Positions 1-7,109 of a stretch of DNA of 12,874 nucleotides are shown here, piece by piece. This DNA is from Proteobacteria bacterium UBA981 (GTDB lineage: Bacteria; Pseudomonadota; Gammaproteobacteria; Ga0077536): assembly GCA_002292285.1 (NCBI GenBank), contig DBBP01000008.1:742020-754893 (forward strand), in the 5' to 3' direction. Each line of letters starts with the position of its first letter. The first letter of the stretch is position 1. The position numbers and the translations under genes are program-made. Under the pieces are notes generated by a model. It worked only from the letters and a program-made list of their open reading frames with translations, ran no database searches and was not told the DNA's origin.

Positions 1-20
1 CAAATAAATCTGTCCCCTTT
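1..20. repeat. REP-like intergenic repeat fragment (window edge)
   Basis: The first 20 bases, read on the minus strand, contain GGGGACAGATTTATTTG. From memory, this word recurs in proteobacterial intergenic regions next to REP-associated tyrosine transposase (RAYT) genes. It lies just past the stop codon of the cyclase C-terminal part, a usual place for such repeats. Only one copy is seen and it is cut by the window edge, so its repeat nature is inferred from recall and not shown here. Confidence 0.35.
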
Positions 21-45
21 GGAGGAACGTGTGAATACAGGAACG

Positions 46-1335
46 CTATCCCAACTCCTCCAGGAGCGTCTTTGCGGCTTGCAGGTCCTTCGTATCGAAG
101 CCTTCGGTAAACCAATCGTAGACCGGCGCCAACTGCTCGCGCGCAGCGTCGGCCTTGCCTAGTTGATGCCACAAACGTGCCAGACTCATAGCTGCACGTA
201 GTTCGAGAGACTTCGCCAGCTGTCCCTGGGCCACCTCGATGGCCTTCAGATAACATCCCTCCGCCGTCGCCTCGGCATCCGGTTCTCGCAGACCTAGAAT
301 CAGCTCACCCTGCAGACGATACAACTCAGCTTCGTAATACCGCTCATCGCCCCGCTCCACGAGATCCCTCGCCTCATCCAGCGTCTCCAGCCCCGCCTTG
401 AACTGTCCTCCGCGTCCGAGACCTTCTGCGAGGTACGCTAACCACATCGTAACAAGCATCCCCCCTCCGATAGCGCGGTAGGACGCGACTGCCTCGCGGA
501 GCGCCTCAACACCCGTCACCAGCGCGCCTTCTTCGATGAGGATCTCAGCTTTTGAAATACGCGCCCAGGCCGCGAAGAATTGAAACCCCTGCGCCTGGCT
601 CAAGCGGGCCGCGGCTTCAGCATTGGCAACGGCGGCGACAGTGTCGCCGGTCCAGATGTCCAGATGGGCCGAGGGAACGCAACGTGCATAGGCAATGCTG
701 TGTGGATGCGCCACGGCGTTAGCCATAACGAGTCCCGCGTGGCTCGCTTCGAGAGCACGGTCCGGATAACCGAGCAGCCACTTTGCCCAGCCCGTTAATA
801 CGCCACTCGACATCGCCGGGTCGTGGCCATATTGGAGTGCCAACTCGGGCCGCGGGGTGTGTCCGTAGAGCGCGACCGCCTGCTCACCGTGTCTCACGGC
901 CTCGGTCAAATCCCCACGTAAGGTGTTCGTACCGCATAGCGCGAAATGCGCCTCGATGAGCGCGCCCTCGTCGTGACTTTGCTCAGCCAACGCCAGCAAC
1001 TCTCGCCCGTACGTCAGCGACTCATGAATGTCACCAAGAACGAGATAGTACGACCACGCGCCATAGGAGACCGGCACCGCGAGCGGTGTCTCCCCGATCG
1101 ACTGCACCAAGCTGCGCGTCCGCTCCCACAGCGCACCCAGCTCCCGCGCGGCCATCAACGTCGGCCCCAGGTTCGCGAGCAGCGCGAGCTCCCTATGGCC
1201 CCGGTCCCTGCTCTCAGGCAATCCCGCGACCACCTCCAGCCCGTGCTTGAAGTGGCTGATTGCCTCCTCGTTGGCAAAGCGCTCGGCCGCGCGCTGCCCC
1301 GCCTGTAACCAAGTAGGGTATCGCTTGCGTCGCAC
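46..1335 (-). CDS. C-terminal TPR part of the frameshifted cyclase/AAA signalling protein
   Basis: This frame holds the helical-repeat tail of the protein whose N-terminal part is at 1214-3481. The apparent start is a GTG at 1335 with no credible ribosome-binding site. The first eight or so residues are out-of-frame noise, and homology begins at WLQAGQRAAERFANEEAISH, which is how the TPR segment of these proteins normally begins. Several TPR-like helix pairs follow, with Ala/Leu/Gly at the usual repeat positions. The end, WFTEGFDTKDLQAAKTLLEEL, is the usual C-terminus of SAM–cyclase–AAA–TPR proteins. Removing one base near 1311 joins it to the upstream frame and gives about 1,144 residues, a normal family length. 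The TPR region probably binds a partner or regulates the ATPase. It may not be made as a separate protein. Confidence 0.8.
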   Translation of the reverse strand: MRRKRYPTWLQAGQRAAERFANEEAISHFKHGLEVVAGLPESRDRGHRELALLANLGPTLMAARELGALWERTRSLVQSIGETPLAVPVSYGAWSYYLVLGDIHESLTYGRELLALAEQSHDEGALIEAHFALCGTNTLRGDLTEAVRHGEQAVALYGHTPRPELALQYGHDPAMSSGVLTGWAKWLLGYPDRALEASHAGLVMANAVAHPHSIAYARCVPSAHLDIWTGDTVAAVANAEAAARLSQAQGFQFFAAWARISKAEILIEEGALVTGVEALREAVASYRAIGGGMLVTMWLAYLAEGLGRGGQFKAGLETLDEARDLVERGDERYYEAELYRLQGELILGLREPDAEATAEGCYLKAIEVAQGQLAKSLELRAAMSLARLWHQLGKADAAREQLAPVYDWFTEGFDTKDLQAAKTLLEELG

Positions 1336-3481
1336 TACCAGCCTCGGTGTAGTGACTGGCTACCAGCTCAGGCTGGGTCTCGACCAGCTCCGGGAACTGG
1401 CGCTCGAGCATTTCTGCTATAGACCGATGGTAACCCTGCCGCGTACTGCGCAGTAACGAGGCGTAGGCTGCATCCTGAATCAACGCGTGCTTGAACGTGT
1501 ACTTCGAGCGCGGTGGCCGCCCGCGCTGATATAACAACTCGGCATCGACCAGTTCGCTGAGGCGTGTCTGTAGAACCTCGTCGTCCTCGGGCGTGACCGC
1601 CTTGATCATTTCGTAGGCGAACTCACGACCCAACACCGCTCCTAACTGCGCGGTCTCTTTACTGTCCGGCAAACGGTCCAGCCGCGCCATCAAAGAGTCA
1701 TACAAAGTGCTCGGAATACTCACGCTGGTAAGCGGACCCGCCAGCCGGTACTGCCCGTCTACCGTCTGCAAAATATCCGACTCCAAAAGCGTCTTCGTCA
1801 GCTCCTCGACAAACAACGGCACCCCGTCGGTCTTGCTCACCACATGCTTGACCACGTCTTCTGGCAGCGTCTTACCACCCGCCAAATGCGTCACCATCGC
1901 CGCTACCTGCTGGCGTTCCAGACGATTCAGCGTCAACGGTGTCAGGTGCGAGCGCGGCGGCCACGGCGGCACATACTCCGGTCGTGTTGTCAGCAGGATC
2001 AGCATCCGTACCGTCGGGACTTCTTCGACCAGAACACCGACCATATCCATGGTCGAGGCATCCGCCCAGTGCAGATCTTCAAACACCACCAGCACCGATG
2101 AGCGCTCGGTCTCCTCCGTCAGCCAGGCGACGAGCGCGTCATGCGTAGACTGTCGCAGCAGCTGCGGACTCAAGGTCAGCGGTGCATAACGTCCTTCCGG
2201 CAGTGGTAGCGACAACAGCGCTGCAAATAGTTGCACGGTGTCGTCGGCAATGAACTGATACCCTTTTAGCATTCCCTCGAGCTTTTCGAACTTGTCGGCC
2301 GGCTTGTCTTCACGTTCGAACCGTAAGACCCGCTGTAAATGTTCAATGATGGGATACAGCGCACTGTTCTGATGATAGGGCGAGCAACGGAAAACGACGC
2401 GAACCCCATCCGACTCCGCGATGGTGCCGTAGATCGTCTCTACCAGCGTCGACTTGCCGATGCCCGCCTCGCCGGTAAGCACTACGACCTGACCGGAGCC
2501 ATCCTTGCTCTGCTCCCAACGCCGGTGCAGCAAGCCCACTTCCTCTTCGCGACCAATTAGAAACCGGCCTTCGACCACGACTCCCGCATCGGCTTCGTTA
2601 GAGACCGCTTTGGGCTGCAGCACGCGCGCCGCCATCATCGGCTCCGCAACCCCTTTGAGTGTCCGGGGAGCTAGCTCCTCTAATGCGAAGTCATCATGCA
2701 CCAACCGCGCCGTTGCGCCGCTAATGATGATCGTATCCGGTGCCGCGAGCCCTTCAAGACGCGCTGCGATATTCGGTGTGTCGCCGAGCGCGAGATGACC
2801 GTGCTGCTCACCGCCGCCCATCTCGCCCAGCACCACGACACCCGTGTGGATACCCAACCGCAGCGCGAGTCGAACCCCCTGCTCACGTTGCAGGAGAACG
2901 TTCAGCGCCTTCATCTCCTCGATGATGTCGAGACCTGTCAACACCGCCCGGCGCGCGTCGTCTTCGTGGGCAACAGGATGACCAAAATAGATCAGCAAGC
3001 CATCGCCAAGATACTGGGCGATATGGCCCTCGTACCGAGTGATCACCGCTGCTGCCGTATCCTGATAAGCCCGCACCACGCTACGCAGATCTTCCGGGTC
3101 CAGCCGACCCGACAACGCCGTCGAATCCACCAGGTCGCAGAACATGACCGTCAGTTGCCGCCGCCCACCGCCGGCCCTGGATGGGATCCGCCGTTTTGCG
3201 TTTCCGTTCTCGGGACTGGTCCCGGCCAGGACAGGTGAACGATCTTCGACAGTCCGGGGAGTGGTGGAAACAGGTTCAGGAACCGGGGAAGCCGGGGTGC
3301 CAGATTTATCACCCCTCGCAGCCTTCAACACCCTTTTGCGCGGACCCAGCGGGAGACCCATTTCTTTCAGGTCATCACTGGTTAACTCAGGAAGGTCTTC
3401 AATAAGAACCTGCTCTTCCTCAAAGCTGGCAGCGTATTCCCCTAAGTCTATTGCTTCGAGCCAGGCACGGATCTCGGACAT
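1214..3481 (-). CDS. SAM / class III adenylate-guanylate cyclase / AAA ATPase protein, N-terminal part (frameshifted)
   Basis: A cytoplasmic multidomain signalling protein. In order: a SAM domain (about residues 4-57), a low-complexity linker (58-105), a class III nucleotide cyclase domain (about 108-290), and a large AAA/STAND-type ATPase domain (about 305-660). The cyclase domain shows FCDLVDST with metal aspartate D116, YLGDG with D160, and the transition-state pair N237/R241 in TPNIAAR. The ATPase has Walker A GEAGIGKST (337-345) and Walker B VVFEDLHWAD (465-474). The ATG at 3481 has GGGAG nine bases upstream and overlaps the stop of a small upstream ORF (TAATG). The frame is right up to AIPY, near 1312. 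After that it reads about 30 residues of nonsense and stops at 1214, while the TPR region continues in another frame. The Lys/Asp residues that set purine choice in adenylate cyclases are not evident, so the substrate is uncertain. Confidence 0.9.
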   Translation of the reverse strand: MSEIRAWLEAIDLGEYAASFEEEQVLIEDLPELTSDDLKEMGLPLGPRKRVLKAARGDKSGTPASPVPEPVSTTPRTVEDRSPVLAGTSPENGNAKRRIPSRAGGGRRQLTVMFCDLVDSTALSGRLDPEDLRSVVRAYQDTAAAVITRYEGHIAQYLGDGLLIYFGHPVAHEDDARRAVLTGLDIIEEMKALNVLLQREQGVRLALRLGIHTGVVVLGEMGGGEQHGHLALGDTPNIAARLEGLAAPDTIIISGATARLVHDDFALEELAPRTLKGVAEPMMAARVLQPKAVSNEADAGVVVEGRFLIGREEEVGLLHRRWEQSKDGSGQVVVLTGEAGIGKSTLVETIYGTIAESDGVRVVFRCSPYHQNSALYPIIEHLQRVLRFEREDKPADKFEKLEGMLKGYQFIADDTVQLFAALLSLPLPEGRYAPLTLSPQLLRQSTHDALVAWLTEETERSSVLVVFEDLHWADASTMDMVGVLVEEVPTVRMLILLTTRPEYVPPWPPRSHLTPLTLNRLERQQVAAMVTHLAGGKTLPEDVVKHVVSKTDGVPLFVEELTKTLLESDILQTVDGQYRLAGPLTSVSIPSTLYDSLMARLDRLPDSKETAQLGAVLGREFAYEMIKAVTPEDDEVLQTRLSELVDAELLYQRGRPPRSKYTFKHALIQDAAYASLLRSTRQGYHRSIAEMLERQFPELVETQPELVASHYTEAGSATQAIPYLVTGGAARGRALCQRGGNQPLQARAGGGRGIA

Positions 3482-3660
3482 TAAGATGCGCTCCCTGCCA
3501 GAAACGCATGTGCGAGCAAACAGAAGCTATCGCCGCAGGACAAACCGAGGTACGCAATCGGATTAGACAACACCGCAATCGCACCCACCATCATCGCGAC
3601 GCAAAGTATGAGGGCAGCCAAAATTGAGCGTAGTCGCGGAAATTGAAATGATTCGCACAA
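3481..3660 (-). CDS. Small putative membrane protein (59 aa) coupled to the cyclase
   Basis: A short ORF from TTG at 3660 to TAA at 3483-3481. Its stop overlaps the cyclase start by one base (TAATG), a classic arrangement for translational coupling. The product would have a basic N-terminus (about residues 8-11, PRLR), one strong transmembrane helix (about 12-32, core SILAALILCVAMMVGAIAVL), and a second moderately hydrophobic tail with cysteines at 42 and 47 (SCGDSFC). It lies directly downstream of a near-consensus promoter on the same strand. The start is uncertain: TTG at 3660 has only a weak purine stretch upstream, and the internal ATGs at codons 23-24 would cut into the helix. I recognise no family. 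A chance ORF is possible, but hydrophobicity, coupling and promoter all agree. Confidence 0.5.
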   Translation of the reverse strand: MCESFQFPRLRSILAALILCVAMMVGAIAVLSNPIAYLGLSCGDSFCLLAHAFLAGSAS

Positions 3661-3955
3661 CGCACATTCTCATCGCCCTTAGTCTTTATGGTCGCTTGTC
3701 GCAGACCCAAGAGTGCGAGCCGCCGTGCGGTAACGGATTTGTTGAGTGGGCGCTCGATTATACTTCGGCACATTGCGGCGTCAAAAGGCAGGAGATTGAA
3801 GCTAGCGCTCAGAACATAGTGTCAAGCACCCAGGGTGTGCCAACTCCGGGCTTGAGCGACACTTCCGCCCGGGCGACATCGAAGACCCGCGCTGCCCAAC
3901 CAACGTCACGCAAACCAGGCAGCGACCATTTGGAGCCCAATAACCGGTCGCAACG
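3661..3955. other. Intergenic region downstream of the monooxygenase
   Basis: This stretch lies between the stop of the Baeyer-Villiger monooxygenase and the micro-ORF/cyclase unit, which are transcribed in the same direction. It contains the minus-strand promoter at 3757-3784 and a leader of about 90 bases to the micro-ORF. I see no convincing intrinsic terminator for the monooxygenase and no other believable gene. The plus-strand and minus-strand ORFs crossing it have poor starts and no recognisable protein character. Confidence 0.6.
3757..3784 (-). promoter_or_regulatory. Near-consensus sigma70 promoter for micro-ORF and cyclase
   Basis: Read on the minus strand, TTGACG (3784-3779, five of six consensus bases) is followed by a 16-base spacer and a perfect TATAAT (3762-3757). 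Transcription should begin near 3750, about 90 bases before the micro-ORF start and about 270 before the cyclase ATG. This is the best promoter match I found in the window, and it points at exactly these two genes. Confidence 0.6.
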
Positions 3956-5623
3956 TTAACCAGCTGCTAAGCCACCTGATTCGCGAACGCGCACTGCTCT
4001 GTCTACGTCGAAACCTCGATAGTCCTCTTCCACGACCCCATCGAGTACTTCGCGATAACGACCGAGCCCAGCCATGTAGAACATCACGGTATTCGGCTTG
4101 CCCGGTATGTTCGCGCCAAAGATCCAGCTATCGCCTTTCGCGAATAGGGTTGTGTCCGCGATTTCCTGGCATGTGGCGGTCCAGGATTGTTCTGCCTCCC
4201 GCGTCGCCTCGATAACATCAAGGCCCTCGCGTTCGGTATGCGCAATACAATCCGTGATCCATTCGACTTGAGTTTCGATACTCGGCGGCAAATTCGTAAA
4301 CGGCCCGTTCGGCCCGAGAACCATAAACATATTGGGAAATTGATTCACCGTCATACCGAGATAACTGGTCGGGCCCTGCTTCCAGTGCTCGCTAATCGTT
4401 TCGCCGTTGCGACCAAGCAGATCAAGCTTCTTGTAGTTTCCGTCAACCGCGTCGAATCCGGTCGCGTAGATCAGTACGTCGAGTTCGTGTTCGGTACCGT
4501 CCACAAGCCGTATACCATGCGCGGTGATTTCGTCGATGGGATTTTCCTTCACGTCCTCAAGCGTCACGTTGTCGCGGTTGTACACGGCGTAGTATCCGCT
4601 GTCGCACAAGGGCCGCTTTGCGTAGTAATCGTGCGGTGTTAGCTTGTTTGCTGTGGCCGGATCATTCACTGTTTGTGCGATCTTGCCACGCACGAACTCT
4701 GCTGCCGCATCGTTCGCCGTCTCGTCCGTTACGATGTCGCCGAAAGTGCCGAACATGAAGCGGAAACCACCACCGCGCTGCCATGCCTGCTCAAACACCC
4801 GTTCTCGCTCATCTGCAGATACGCTCATCGCCGGCACTGTGCTTTCCTTAAATCCAAACGCCGTCATCGACTCCTTTGCGTCTTTCCAGATCTCGTCGTA
4901 ATTCGCTTTGATGTCGGCAATTTCTTCATCCGGCACGATGCCGTTGCCGGCTGGCACACTGTACTGCGGGGTTCGCTGGAGCACGGTGAGATGTTCCACC
5001 TCGGGAGCGATGGCCGTAATCACCTGCAAGCCGGTTGATCCAGTGCCGATCACGCCAACCCGCTTGCCCGCAAGCGTCACGTCCTCCGGCCAGGCACCGG
5101 TGTGATACTTCTCGCCCGCAAACGTCTCTTCGCCTTTGAAATGTGGCACGTTCGTCGCCGAAACGAGGCCAAGTGCCGTAACCAGGTACTTTGAGCGGTA
5201 TGTCTCGCCGGCATCAGTCTCGACCATCCAACATGCATTGAGTTCGTCGAACTGCGCGCCGGCGACACCAGTTTCGAACTGGATATCACGACGCAGGTCA
5301 TAGCGGTCTGTGAAATGCTCAAGGTAAGCGAGGATATTCGGCTGGTTTATGTATCTCGTTTTCCAGTCCCATTCCTGCAGAAGCTCTCTATCAAACGAGT
5401 AACAGTAAAGATAGGTCTCAGTATCGGAGAGCGCGCCGGGATAGCGGTTCCAGTACCAGGTGCCACCGACTCCAGTTGCCTTATCGAAAACGCGGACATC
5501 GAGGCCGAGGTCGTCGCGGAGTTTTCGGAGCATATATAAACCACCAAAGCCGGCACCGACCACAATGGCGTCGAAATCTGTCGGTGTCTGGCCCGTGGTG
5601 GTCGGTCGTTCTGAATTGCGCAT
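3956..5623 (-). CDS. Type I Baeyer-Villiger monooxygenase (FAD/NADPH flavoprotein)
   Basis: A 555-residue flavoprotein expected to insert one oxygen atom of O2 next to a ketone carbonyl, giving an ester or lactone, using FAD and NADPH in the cytoplasm. The FAD Rossmann motif is GAGFGG (23-28). The family motif GGTWYWNRYPGALSD spans 53-67, with active-site D67. The Baeyer-Villiger fingerprint FxGxxxHxxxWP is exact as FAGEKYHTGAWP (168-179). The NADPH Rossmann motif is GTGSTG (193-198). K336-R337 match the NADPH-contact lysine and catalytic arginine of phenylacetone monooxygenase, and ATGFDAVDG follows at 387. Length and overall pattern resemble the phenylacetone/cyclohexanone monooxygenase group. 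The ATG at 5623 has AAGGA five bases upstream. It is divergent from a hydrolase gene that could cleave its ester product. The substrate cannot be read from the sequence. Confidence 0.95.
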   Translation of the reverse strand: MRNSERPTTTGQTPTDFDAIVVGAGFGGLYMLRKLRDDLGLDVRVFDKATGVGGTWYWNRYPGALSDTETYLYCYSFDRELLQEWDWKTRYINQPNILAYLEHFTDRYDLRRDIQFETGVAGAQFDELNACWMVETDAGETYRSKYLVTALGLVSATNVPHFKGEETFAGEKYHTGAWPEDVTLAGKRVGVIGTGSTGLQVITAIAPEVEHLTVLQRTPQYSVPAGNGIVPDEEIADIKANYDEIWKDAKESMTAFGFKESTVPAMSVSADERERVFEQAWQRGGGFRFMFGTFGDIVTDETANDAAAEFVRGKIAQTVNDPATANKLTPHDYYAKRPLCDSGYYAVYNRDNVTLEDVKENPIDEITAHGIRLVDGTEHELDVLIYATGFDAVDGNYKKLDLLGRNGETISEHWKQGPTSYLGMTVNQFPNMFMVLGPNGPFTNLPPSIETQVEWITDCIAHTEREGLDVIEATREAEQSWTATCQEIADTTLFAKGDSWIFGANIPGKPNTVMFYMAGLGRYREVLDGVVEEDYRGFDVDRAVRVRESGGLAAG

Positions 5624-5658
5624 GGGTGTCCTTGAATCGTCGCCTTAGTCATCAATGT

Positions 5659-5681
5659 CTATCCTGCCAACAGGAGGATAG
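5659..5681. promoter_or_regulatory. Dyad in the divergent monooxygenase/hydrolase spacer (candidate operator)
   Basis: Perfect 7-bp inverted arms, CTATCCT (5659-5665) and AGGATAG (5675-5681), are separated by nine bases. An alternative inner pairing, CCTG (5663-5666) with CAGG (5671-5674), uses the same segment. The dyad sits 36 bases upstream of the monooxygenase ATG and overlaps a minus-strand TTGGCA that could be a -35 element. It could be a repressor site, or on the plus strand an RNA hairpin covering an AGGAGG sequence. Confidence 0.35.
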
Positions 5682-5687
5682 CACCCC

Positions 5688-5786
5688 GTGCCGATGCCCG
5701 AACTTGCCGCCCTCATCTACCACGACTGTCGCTTCATGCCCGGGACCCATTTTCTGATTGCCGATCTGAGCGTCGCGGGTAGATAG
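5688..5786 (+). CDS. Possible 32-aa micro-ORF in the divergent spacer
   Basis: GTG at 5688 (an in-frame ATG lies at 5694) opens a 32-codon frame ending at TAG 5784-5786. A perfect AGGAGG (5672-5677) lies ten bases before the GTG and is partly inside the dyad at 5659-5681. The peptide is mixed in character (PELAALIYHDC and then FMPGTHFLIADL), with no recognised motif. It could be a leader peptide, a gene fragment or chance. I lean towards chance or a leader peptide. Confidence 0.2.
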   Translation: MPMPELAALIYHDCRFMPGTHFLIADLSVAGR

Positions 5787-5796
5787 TCCAGCGGTC

Positions 5797-5813
5797 GCGC
5801 TGCAGAACAGCGC
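5797..5813. promoter_or_regulatory. GC-rich hairpin upstream of the hydrolase gene
   Basis: A perfect 6-bp inverted repeat, GCGCTG (5797-5802) and CAGCGC (5808-5813), has a five-base loop and lies about 70 bases before the hydrolase ATG. No T-run follows, so it is not a standard terminator. A CATAAT word at 5843-5848 downstream could be a -10 element, but no good -35 lies at the right distance. Operator or leader hairpin are both possible. Confidence 0.25.
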
Positions 5814-5885
5814 AGCAGTCCAGTCACCACGCTTTAATGCGGCATAATCAGAGCATCGCAGGTGCAGGTCGAGGAACGTCGGGCT

Positions 5886-6884
5886 ATGGATTGTTTAACT
5901 TTCGAGATTCCCGCGTTCCAGACGCAAGGCGGCACGATACTGGACCTCAAACTCGCATACCGGACCTACGGCGAACTATCGCCAGCACGAGACAACGTGA
6001 TTCTGGTGCTCACGTCCTATGCCGCACAGCATGACGACGCAGAAGCATTGTTCGCGGCCAGCGATGTACTCGATCTATCTAACCACTATGTCATCGTTAT
6101 CAATATGTTTTGCAATGGCCTTTCTTCGTCGCCGAGCAACACACGCCCACCCTACGACGGCCCCCGGTTCCCGGGCATCACGGTCAACGACAATGTAACT
6201 TGCCAACATCGCCTGGTGACAGAGCAGCTTTGCATCGAGAAAATTCGGCTAGTCATGGGGTTCTCAATGGGTGGGCTGCAGACCTACGAATGGGGTTGCC
6301 GCTTCCCCGCGATGGTCGAGGCGATACTTCCTATATGCGGTGCCGCTCGGGTATCTCCGCATAATTACCTGTTCCTTGACGGTGCCAAGGCAGCGCTAAC
6401 TGCCGACCAGTCTTTCGCAAACGGAGATTACGATACCCAACCTGAAGTTGGTGTGCTCGCTTTCGCAAGAGTGTACGCGGGCTGGGTATTTTCGCAGGCG
6501 TTCTTTCGCGAAGAAACATATCGGGAGCTCGGCATGACGTGCGTTGAAGACGCCGTTGAATTTATGCAGGACTATTTCATGCGTCATGATGCGAATGACC
6601 TGTTGGGCATGCTGTGGACCTGGCAACACGCCGACATTAGCCAAAATGATCGTCATAACGGTGACTTCACGGCAGCCTTAGGTGCGATAACGGCCCGCGC
6701 GATCGTGATGCCAGGGGAGACGGATCTCTACTTCACTGTCGCCGACAGTGAAATTGAGGTGAGCCACATGACTAATGCAGAGTTGAGACCCATTCCATCA
6801 ACCCTAGGACACGTAGCCGGGACCGGTGCGGATCCGATTGGGAAGGCCGCAATCGACATCGCAATTGTCGACCTTCTTCGTTGA
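5886..6884 (+). CDS. MetX-like alpha/beta-fold hydrolase (homoserine O-acetyltransferase superfamily)
   Basis: A 332-residue alpha/beta hydrolase of the homoserine O-acetyltransferase-like group. Family signatures include LAYRTYGELSPARDNVIL near the N-terminus and the TSYAAQHDD segment. The likely triad is Ser127 in the nucleophile elbow GFSMGG, Asp280 in GETDLYF, and His309 in STLGHVAG. True MetX usually has GGSMGG at the elbow, and no methionine gene is nearby. A hydrolase or acyltransferase of unknown substrate is therefore more likely than methionine synthesis. I chose ATG 5886 over the upstream GTG 5862 because GAGGAA (5871-5876) is well placed for it and family similarity starts right there. 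The gene is divergent from the Baeyer-Villiger monooxygenase, and ester or lactone cleavage would fit that pairing. Confidence 0.88.
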   Translation: MDCLTFEIPAFQTQGGTILDLKLAYRTYGELSPARDNVILVLTSYAAQHDDAEALFAASDVLDLSNHYVIVINMFCNGLSSSPSNTRPPYDGPRFPGITVNDNVTCQHRLVTEQLCIEKIRLVMGFSMGGLQTYEWGCRFPAMVEAILPICGAARVSPHNYLFLDGAKAALTADQSFANGDYDTQPEVGVLAFARVYAGWVFSQAFFREETYRELGMTCVEDAVEFMQDYFMRHDANDLLGMLWTWQHADISQNDRHNGDFTAALGAITARAIVMPGETDLYFTVADSEIEVSHMTNAELRPIPSTLGHVAGTGADPIGKAAIDIAIVDLLR

Positions 6885-6970
6885 CGTCCTCATGAATTGC
6901 CCTCACGCGCTGCCAATAGCGCACCGGCTCCTGATGGCAAAACTTGGCCGCGCCGTGGGAAGGAGGAGTC

Positions 6971-7060
6971 ATGTCTGCGTACTTGAAATGGCGCGTTGGG
7001 AATCGGTTTCCAGGACCTCAACACTACCCAAGGCAGACGTCTTCGAAAGAATGCGTGTAG
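6971..7060 (+). CDS. Possible 29-aa micro-ORF with strong ribosome-binding site
   Basis: ATG 6971 is preceded by AAGGAGGAGTC, which contains a full AGGAGG (6961-6966) four bases upstream. This is among the best ribosome-binding sites in the window. The frame runs 29 codons to TAG at 7058-7060 and encodes a basic, aromatic peptide (MSAYLKWRVGNRFPG, then QHYPRQ) with no motif I know. It lies between the hydrolase and the VOC gene. It might be a leader peptide, a real small protein, or the start of a gene lost by deletion. Confidence 0.3.
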   Translation: MSAYLKWRVGNRFPGPQHYPRQTSSKECV

Positions 7061-7109
7061 GGTTCGCCCTAACTTGGCTTACGGCTATCGAGAAGGAAAG
7101 GGGAACCTT

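Noticed and set aside
946..1308. Long plus-strand ORFs opposite the cyclase gene (also at 1707-2189 and 2696-3238)
   Set aside because: Shadows of the high-G+C coding strand; products are Arg/Pro/Ser-rich with no domains.
3591..3773. Minus-strand ORF of 60 codons upstream of the cyclase
   Set aside because: Its ATG lies upstream of the -10 box of the strong promoter, so the main transcript would not include the start; no protein character. The overlapping hydrophobic frame at 3481-3660 is better.
3624..3959. Plus-strand ORF of 111 codons between cyclase and monooxygenase
   Set aside because: TTG start with no ribosome-binding site, low-complexity polar product, and opposed by the promoter and micro-ORF on the other strand.
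5886..6884. Assignment of the hydrolase as MetX (homoserine O-acetyltransferase)
   Set aside because: The nucleophile elbow is GFSMGG rather than GGSMGG, and no methionine gene is nearby; kept as MetX-like only.
6996..7109. Longer N-terminus for the VOC protein
   Set aside because: The 38 extra residues are basic and unlike the fold, and ATG 7110 has a good ribosome-binding site.
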